From Brevibacillus sedimenti (GTDB lineage: Bacteria; Bacillota; Bacilli; Brevibacillales; Brevibacillaceae): DNA of 64,000 nucleotides. Under the pieces are notes generated by a model. The model saw only the letters and a program-made list of their open reading frames with translations, was not told where the DNA came from and ran no database searches. Shown in pieces: positions 59,646 through 64,000 of the stretch. The translations under genes and the position numbers were made by a program. The stretch lies in assembly GCF_020923495.1 (NCBI RefSeq), contig NZ_CP064048.1:1390001-1454000 (forward strand), read 5' to 3'. Each line of letters starts with the position of its first letter. Positions within the stretch are counted from its first letter, which is position 1.

Positions 59646-59780
59646 TCATTTCCACGGCAGGTACTCGGACATCTGCGCAAACGCGTCCGCCAGCGCGTAG
59701 AGGCTCTCCGCGGTCTGATAGGCTAACAGCGGCAGACTGAAGCAAACCAACAGAGCTTCTCCGATGTACTTGGCGATCAT
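59646..59780 (-). CDS. Small hydrophobic protein
   Basis: This is a 44-residue ORF with one hydrophobic segment (IGEALLVCFSLPLLAY) followed by an amphipathic tail (ADAFAQMSEYLPWK). AAAGGAG lies 11 bases upstream of the ATG. It follows a second small ORF on the same strand by 38 bases and ends before a terminator. I do not recognise the family. Confidence 0.5.
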   Translation of the reverse strand: MIAKYIGEALLVCFSLPLLAYQTAESLYALADAFAQMSEYLPWK

Positions 59781-59818
59781 GCACCGTCACGCTCCTTTTT
59801 CGATTCTGATTCTTCTGC

Positions 59819-60100
59819 TCAGAGCGAAAAGCGGAGTGCGGATGCATCCGAGTCGCCGTCTTCGCACCGTACGCGCCGATGCAGCCGGATGCGCTGCGTC
59901 TGCCTTACCGCCATCGGATACGTCTCGACCAAGCAAAGATTAATGGAAGGTTCGTAGCTGTCGTTTTTACGCCAGCCAATGGTCACGCTCTGCGAGCGCT
60001 GCAACCGCCGTATGTACATTACGGACGGGAAGCAGCCCGCAAACAGGGCAAGCAAGGCGAAGAAATCATCCAGCGAAAGCAGCAAAAGCGCTTCTTCCAT
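59819..60100 (-). CDS. Small membrane-anchored hypothetical protein
   Basis: This is a 93-residue ORF with a hydrophobic N-terminal segment (LLLLSLDDFFALLALFAGCF) and a basic, Arg-rich C-terminal half. AAAGGGGGG lies about 9 bases before the ATG at 60100. It is probably cotranscribed with the 44-residue ORF downstream. No family is recognised. The 219 bases between it and the Lrp-type gene (60101-60319) hold nothing I can name. Confidence 0.5.
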   Translation of the reverse strand: MEEALLLLSLDDFFALLALFAGCFPSVMYIRRLQRSQSVTIGWRKNDSYEPSINLCLVETYPMAVRQTQRIRLHRRVRCEDGDSDASALRFSL

Positions 60101-60319
60101 CGGCGATTTCCCCCCTTTCTTGACGTCTGCAAGAACCTGGGTTCCTGGCATCCCTCATTGTAAACCCGTTGGGCGGAAGCGGGCAACCGGAAAAAATTCT
60201 CGAAGTGCAATTCCGGTACAAAGCTGGAGGAGAGGCTCAGGCCGAACCCGATCGATGGCGCCATCGCCATAAGGATGATCGGTCAGTTCAGAAATGGTCG
60301 GATGATGGGCGGGACGTGC

Positions 60320-60733
60320 CTATTTCAGCCGGCCGATCGACAGACTCAGCCGGTAGTTGCCGTACGCCAGGATGTCGTCCAACAGCGCGTTGAGGGCCGT
60401 CTGATCGGGGACGCGGACGAGCAGCGAATAACAGCCTTCCCCGCTGACGCGATGAGCTTCAACGATCTCGGGGCGGCCCCTGACGAAGCGTTCGAACTGT
60501 CCGTGATCCGTCGTTTTCATCAGGAGCGTGACGATCGCGGTGAGGGAGGGGCCCAGTTTGGCAGGATCGACAACGGCCGTATATCCGCGGATGACGCCCA
60601 TGTCCTCCATCCGCCGAATGCGGTTGCCCACGGCTTGGCCGGTCAGATGCACCTGTTCGCCGATTTCTTTCCACGACAAGCGGGCGTTTTCGCGCAGCAG
60701 GGCGAGGATGTGCAAGTCGGTTTGATCGAGCAT
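60320..60733 (-). CDS. Lrp/AsnC family transcriptional regulator
   Basis: This is a 137-residue regulator with an N-terminal HTH (DQTDLHILALLRENARLSWK, EIGEQVHLTGQAVGNRIRRM) and a C-terminal RAM ligand domain (SLTAIVTLLMK, VSGEGCYSLLVRVPD). Members sense amino acids or similar small molecules. AAGGAG lies 8 bases before the ATG at 60733. It diverges from an MBL-fold hydrolase gene, and the shared region carries a perfect 10-bp inverted repeat with promoter -10 sequences, a likely autoregulatory site. Confidence 0.9.
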   Translation of the reverse strand: MLDQTDLHILALLRENARLSWKEIGEQVHLTGQAVGNRIRRMEDMGVIRGYTAVVDPAKLGPSLTAIVTLLMKTTDHGQFERFVRGRPEIVEAHRVSGEGCYSLLVRVPDQTALNALLDDILAYGNYRLSLSIGRLK

Positions 60734-60801
60734 GAGGCAGTCTCCTTTCAACCTGAAAGCGCAGAAGGATGAATCTTTTCACAGCGTTAACGATAACCCG
60801 A

Positions 60802-60831
60802 TTATAATGGACTCACCTGTATCCATTATAA
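60802..60831. promoter_or_regulatory. Inverted repeat with -10 elements between Lrp-type and MBL genes
   Basis: TTATAATGGA (60802-60811) and TCCATTATAA (60822-60831) are perfect complements around 10 bases. Each arm includes a TATAAT-like -10, readable in both directions. It is a candidate operator for the Lrp-type regulator. Confidence 0.55.
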
Positions 60832-60851
60832 TGGCAAAGGAGCGAACCTGT

Positions 60852-61622
60852 ATGGAAATCCAGCTTGTCCGACACGCCACGCTGCGCGTGACATACGCCA
60901 ACCGGACGCTGCTTGTCGATCCGATGCTGAGCCGGGCGGGCGAACTCGCGGCCACTCCCAACACGCCCAACCAGCGGCCCAATCCGCTTGTAGAGCTGCC
61001 CGTACCGGCGGAAAGCGTGATTGTTTGGATTGATGCCGTCCTGGTGACACACATCCATCGCGATCATTTTGACCAAGCGGCTGCCGACTTGCTGCCCAAG
61101 GAGATTCCGGTTTTTTGCCAGCCGCAGGATCGGGAGCGGCTGACGGAGTGCGGATTTTTAAATGTTACGCCGGTGGCGGATGAGATCGTCTGGGAAGGAA
61201 TCCGCCTCGGGCGGACGGGCGGCCGGCACGGCACCGGGGACATCGGTGAGAAGATGGGGCCTGTCTCCGGATTTGTGCTGCGTGCGGAGGGGGAACCGTG
61301 CCTCTACCTGGCCGGCGACACGATCTGGTGTGAAGAGGTGGAGCGGGCCGCCGCCGACCATCGGCCGGAAGTGGCGGTGGTCTTTGCCGGAGCTGCCCAA
61401 TTCGTAACCGGCGGTCCCATCACGATGACCGCTGAGGACGTCGTTTGCCTGGCCGGCGCCTGCCCGTCCGCTCGGATCGTCGTCGCCCATATGGAAGCGT
61501 GGAATCACTGTCTGCTGAGCCGCTCCGAACTGCGCGCTCACCTGCGGGAGCGAGAGCTGGACGGCCGGGTGCTGGTGCCGGAAGACGGCGAAGTGATGCG
61601 GTTTGACAAAACACTCCCTTGA
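60852..61622 (+). CDS. MBL-fold metal-dependent hydrolase
   Basis: This is a 256-residue metallo-beta-lactamase-fold protein of the UlaG/YtkL type. The metal motif HIHRDHFD lies near residue 66; later ligands are in LYLAGDTIW and a His of VAHMEAWNH. The start at 60852 has AAAGGAG 9 bases upstream; a longer reading runs into the divergent promoter region. The substrate is unknown. It diverges from the Lrp-type gene and ends before a strong terminator. Confidence 0.87.
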   Translation: MEIQLVRHATLRVTYANRTLLVDPMLSRAGELAATPNTPNQRPNPLVELPVPAESVIVWIDAVLVTHIHRDHFDQAAADLLPKEIPVFCQPQDRERLTECGFLNVTPVADEIVWEGIRLGRTGGRHGTGDIGEKMGPVSGFVLRAEGEPCLYLAGDTIWCEEVERAAADHRPEVAVVFAGAAQFVTGGPITMTAEDVVCLAGACPSARIVVAHMEAWNHCLLSRSELRAHLRERELDGRVLVPEDGEVMRFDKTLP

Positions 61623-61645
61623 AGAGGGGAGTGTTTTTGTTTTTG
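61608..61645 (+). terminator. Rho-independent terminator of the MBL gene
   Basis: ACACTCCC pairs with GGGAGTGT just at the stop codon, followed by TTTTTGTTTTT. Confidence 0.88.
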
Positions 61646-61708
61646 GATGACGGTTTTTCGAGGGGGAGAAAATTTAGAAGAAATTGCAAAAATAACTAAA
61701 ATTGGTAA

Positions 61709-61737
61709 TTGATATAAATTTCGGAATTATGTATAAT
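61709..61737 (+). promoter_or_regulatory. Sigma-A-type promoter of the subtilisin gene
   Basis: TTGATA and TATAAT are exactly 17 bp apart in an AT-rich stretch, 46 bases before the ATG at 61783. Confidence 0.7.
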
Positions 61738-61782
61738 TGAGCCACAGATACTAATTATAACCAAATTTAGGAGGGCGATTGT

Positions 61783-63069
61783 ATGAGGAGGCAAAGGAAA
61801 AAGCTGTTGGGAGGCATGGTGTTGTCAGCAGCATTGGTACTGTCCGCGTTTTCAGGAGGTGCAGGGGCTGTTGATGAAAGCACAAACACAAGTTCAAGTT
61901 CGGACAAGCTTCGGGTGCTGATTCAGCCGGATAAAAGCGTGAGGTCGCTGAAGGCAAGCCTGAAGAGACAGCTTGGAGAGCGGCACGACTTTGACGACCT
62001 GGGCTTTACCACCGAAGTGACGGAAGAAGAACTGAAGAAATTGACGTCGGACAAGTCCTTGAAAGTTACGCTGGTCAACACGCTGTCGATTGCCGAGTTC
62101 CAGGAGGAGGGGCGCGTCGAGGCAATGGCGACTCCTTCCGACCGAACGCCTTGGGGGATCGAAGCAATTTATCGGAATTCGTCGATCCAATCCACCAGCG
62201 GCGGCAAAGGGATTCGCGTAGCCGTCCTGGATACCGGCGCCTATACCGCGCATCCTGACCTGTCGGCCAATGTGGAGCAGTGCTACAACTTCACTACGAG
62301 TTCGCCTGTCGTGAATGGTTGCGCAGATGGCAACGGACATGGGACCCACGTTGCGGGTACCATCCTCGCCAACGGAGGAGGAGGCAGCGGCATTTACGGC
62401 GTCGCTCCGGAGGCCAAGCTGTGGGCGTATAAAGTGCTGAGTGACGGGGGCAGCGGGTATGCGGATGATATCGCCTACGCGATCCGCTACGCCGCTGATC
62501 AAGGCGTCAGCAAAGGGGTAAAAGTGGTGATTTCCATGTCGCTTGGCTCCTCCGCGAAGGATTCGTTGATTGCCAATGCCGTGACCTATGCCCAGCAGCG
62601 AGGAGCGCTGGTGGTAGCGGCAGCCGGTAATTCCGGTCCTTCCGCCAATACGATCGGCTATCCGGGAGGGTTGAAGGATGCCGTAGCAGTAGCCGCTCTG
62701 GAAAATGTACAGCAAAACGGCACGTATCGTGTGGCTGACTTCTCTTCCCGGGGTAATCCGTCAACGGCCGGCGATTACGTGATTCAGGAGCGGGATGTGG
62801 AAGTATCCGCGCCGGGACGGTCGGTCGAATCGACGTGGCCCAATGGCGGATATAACACCATTAGCGGTACGTCCATGGCAACGCCGCATATCTCCGGATT
62901 GGCAGCCAAAATCTGGGCGTCGAATCCGACATGGAGCAATAACGATGTCCGTGCGGAGCTGCAAAAACGCGCGAAAGCAAATGACATCAAGGGAGGCATC
63001 AGCGCGGGGACAGGCGATGACATTGCTTCCGGCTTCGGATTCCCGACCGTCCAGGCTGGTGATCAATAA
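61783..63069 (+). CDS. Secreted subtilisin-family serine protease (S8)
   Basis: This is a 428-residue preproprotease. It has a signal peptide (LLGGMVLSAALVLSAFSGGA), a propeptide from about 31 to 117 that inhibits and folds the enzyme, then the S8 catalytic domain. The triad is Asp150 (AVLDTGAY), His186 (GNGHGTHVAGT) and Ser364 (SGTSMATPH), with oxyanion Asn283 (AAGNSG). Cys167 and Cys180 are the only cysteines in the catalytic domain and may form a disulfide. Sequence details recall the sphericase/TA39 group rather than subtilisin Carlsberg. AGGAGGG lies before the ATG. Confidence 0.93.
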   Translation: MRRQRKKLLGGMVLSAALVLSAFSGGAGAVDESTNTSSSSDKLRVLIQPDKSVRSLKASLKRQLGERHDFDDLGFTTEVTEEELKKLTSDKSLKVTLVNTLSIAEFQEEGRVEAMATPSDRTPWGIEAIYRNSSIQSTSGGKGIRVAVLDTGAYTAHPDLSANVEQCYNFTTSSPVVNGCADGNGHGTHVAGTILANGGGGSGIYGVAPEAKLWAYKVLSDGGSGYADDIAYAIRYAADQGVSKGVKVVISMSLGSSAKDSLIANAVTYAQQRGALVVAAAGNSGPSANTIGYPGGLKDAVAVAALENVQQNGTYRVADFSSRGNPSTAGDYVIQERDVEVSAPGRSVESTWPNGGYNTISGTSMATPHISGLAAKIWASNPTWSNNDVRAELQKRAKANDIKGGISAGTGDDIASGFGFPTVQAGDQ

Positions 63070-63137
63070 GCAAAGAAAATCAGCTGCCTGATCTGATGCG
63101 AAAAAAAGCCTGCACAACATGGGTCAACAGGCAGGAC

Positions 63138-63174
63138 TCCCCGGCACAGTATAAGTCTGTGCCGGGGTTTTTTG
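63138..63174 (+). terminator. Rho-independent terminator after the subtilisin gene
   Basis: CCCCGGCACAG pairs with CTGTGCCGGGG (11 bp) followed by six T residues. Confidence 0.92.
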
Positions 63175-63269
63175 TTCAGCAGCCGATGTCTTCCGAGTTC
63201 CGATACAGCTGATGCCGCACGCTGCAGCGCCCGACAACGGGCTTTTTTGTTTGGGTGCAATTCCACCAT

Positions 63270-63308
63270 TTGACAATGGGGCGCTTACGTAATAAAATGT
63301 TTTTACGT
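63270..63308 (+). promoter_or_regulatory. Promoter with TTACGT repeats before an ArsR-like regulator
   Basis: TTGACA (63270-63275) and TAAAAT (63293-63298) are 17 bp apart. TTACGT occurs within the spacer at 63285 and again at 63303, 18 bp later. This is a possible autoregulatory operator. Confidence 0.65.
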
Positions 63309-63336
63309 GAATGAATCCTTTTCTGAGGTGTTCAAT

Positions 63337-63930
63337 GTGGAACAGGAAGTGTTGGAAACATACGTGGTCGAGACGCCGGAGCAGGCGATGGCCCTGCTCA
63401 ACCCGCTTCGCGCAGAAATCCTGAGCCGGCTTGTCGAGCCTGCCTCCGCCGCCGAGGTGGCCCGCGGCATCAACGAAATCCCGCAGCGGGTCAACTACCA
63501 TCTCAAGGCGCTGGAAAAAGTGGGCCTGGTGCGCCGGGTCGGCACCCGGAATGTCCGCAATCTGGTCGAAGTCCTGTACCAGGCGATCGCGCGGACGTAC
63601 GTCCTGTCAGAGACGCTGAACTGGCCGAAGGAAACCGTTCAGCGCATCAAAGACCAAGGCTCCTTGTCGCACCTGGTCACCATGGCGGAGCGGATCAAGC
63701 GGGACTCGCTGCTCTTGATGGAGCGGTCCGACCGGGATGACGAGATTCCCAGCGCCACGCTGGACACCAGTATCCGGCTGGCCGGCCCGGAACAGCGAAG
63801 CGCCTTTGTCCGTGAATACGTGGAACTGGTCAACCGACTGGTGGAGAAGTACCAGTCAGCAGACGGGGAGGACAGCTATAAGGTGGTGCTGGCCGTCTAC
63901 CCGCAGCTTTCACAAGGAGGAGAAGAATGA
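63337..63930 (+). CDS. ArsR-like winged-helix regulator
   Basis: This is a 197-residue protein with an N-terminal winged HTH (ALLNPLRAEILSRLVEPASA, VNYHLKALEKVGLVRRVGTR) followed by a helical C-terminal domain of unknown ligand. The start is GTG at 63337, with GAGGTG 6 bases upstream; a GTG at 63307 is possible but lies 9 bases past the -10. The stop overlaps the ATG of the next gene, so they form an operon. Target and signal are unknown. Confidence 0.8.
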   Translation: MEQEVLETYVVETPEQAMALLNPLRAEILSRLVEPASAAEVARGINEIPQRVNYHLKALEKVGLVRRVGTRNVRNLVEVLYQAIARTYVLSETLNWPKETVQRIKDQGSLSHLVTMAERIKRDSLLLMERSDRDDEIPSATLDTSIRLAGPEQRSAFVREYVELVNRLVEKYQSADGEDSYKVVLAVYPQLSQGGEE

Positions 63931-64000
63931 TGAGACCGCAGGCAAAACCGCAATCTGTCGTCGTGTGGGAAACGGGCGCCGAACGGAACGGCAGTGTCGT
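63927..64000 (+). CDS. Start of the next gene, cut by the window end
   Basis: ATG at 63927 overlaps the regulator stop, with AAGGAGG 6 bases upstream; an ATG at 63930 is equally possible. Only about 24 residues are visible (PQAKPQSVVVWETGAERNG) and no domain can be named. In similar ArsR-type pairs the partner is often an SRPBCC/AHSA1 protein, but that is a guess. Confidence 0.7.
   Translation, partial: MMRPQAKPQSVVVWETGAERNGSV

Noticed and set aside
1..64000. CRISPR arrays, rRNA, tRNA genes, prophage or intact insertion sequences
   Set aside because: No regularly spaced repeats, no cloverleaf or rRNA-like sequence and no transposase, integrase or phage genes were seen by reading.

Overview
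The window looks like chromosome from a GC-rich, spore-forming member of the Paenibacillaceae, most likely Brevibacillus or a near relative. The reasons are AGGAGG-type ribosome binding sites with many GTG/TTG starts, sporulation-associated genes (yunB, spo0M-like, ytaF-like), and Gram-positive regulatory systems (CcpA cre sites, and TreR-, CsoR-, Zur- and MhqR-like sites). GC content is high throughout by eye. The exception is about 36.5-38.2 kb, which is AT-richer and appears to be inserted. I see no rRNA, tRNA, CRISPR array or intact transposase.

Layout. 0-2.6 kb: OmpR-type two-component pair and a lipoprotein. 2.9-6.9 kb: a frameshifted Na+/alanine symporter, a LytTR regulator and an acetyl-CoA hydrolase/CoA-transferase. 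6.9-10.8 kb: a nonsense-interrupted serine hydrolase, pirin, and a quinone/azo-stress cluster (DoxX, azoreductase, MhqR-like repressor) with a matching 16-bp operator before each of its three genes. 11.3-13.4 kb: pseudouridine catabolism (psuK, psuG). 13.5-16.4 kb: copper export (copA, small membrane ORF, copZ). 16.4-18.3 kb: ureohydrolase-like protein and Spo0M-like protein. 18.5-32 kb is a sugar island: a YesN/YesM-like two-component system with its own sugar-binding lipoprotein, the trehalose genes treR and treP-treA-HAD phosphatase, and an mglBAC-type galactoside ABC transporter whose permease is frameshifted. 32-36.5 kb: YtaF-like protein, a Ca2+-type P-ATPase and YunB.

36.5-38.7 kb is an inserted-looking block ending in a second, decayed copy of yunB. 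38.9-44.5 kb: a repeat-rich exported protein, an NreB/NreC-like two-component system with a Cys-motif PAS domain, and the three subunits of a ba3-type cytochrome oxidase. 44.6-51 kb: a frameshifted SDR, a nitroreductase, a two-component system with an FG-GAP/VCBS-like lipoprotein, and a divergent secreted protein of the same type. 51-56 kb: a glycerate operon (CdaR-type regulator, soluble diacid-sensing chemoreceptor, glycerate kinase, GntP permease). 56-60 kb: a Zur-controlled cysteine-poor L33, a CPA2 antiporter behind a structured leader, an ANT(4')-like aminoglycoside nucleotidyltransferase and a DUF2500-cupin fusion. 60-64 kb: Lrp-type regulator, MBL-fold hydrolase, a secreted subtilisin and an ArsR-like regulator whose operon runs off the end.

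Most promising for follow-up: (i) the duplicated yunB bracketing foreign-looking DNA; (ii) the Fe-S-type oxygen sensor kinase beside the ba3 oxidase; (iii) the soluble diacid-recognition chemoreceptor translationally coupled to glycerate kinase; (iv) an unidentified attenuator-like leader before the CPA2 antiporter; (v) three reading-frame breaks that each fit contraction of a short G run, raising the question of sequencing error versus true pseudogenes.
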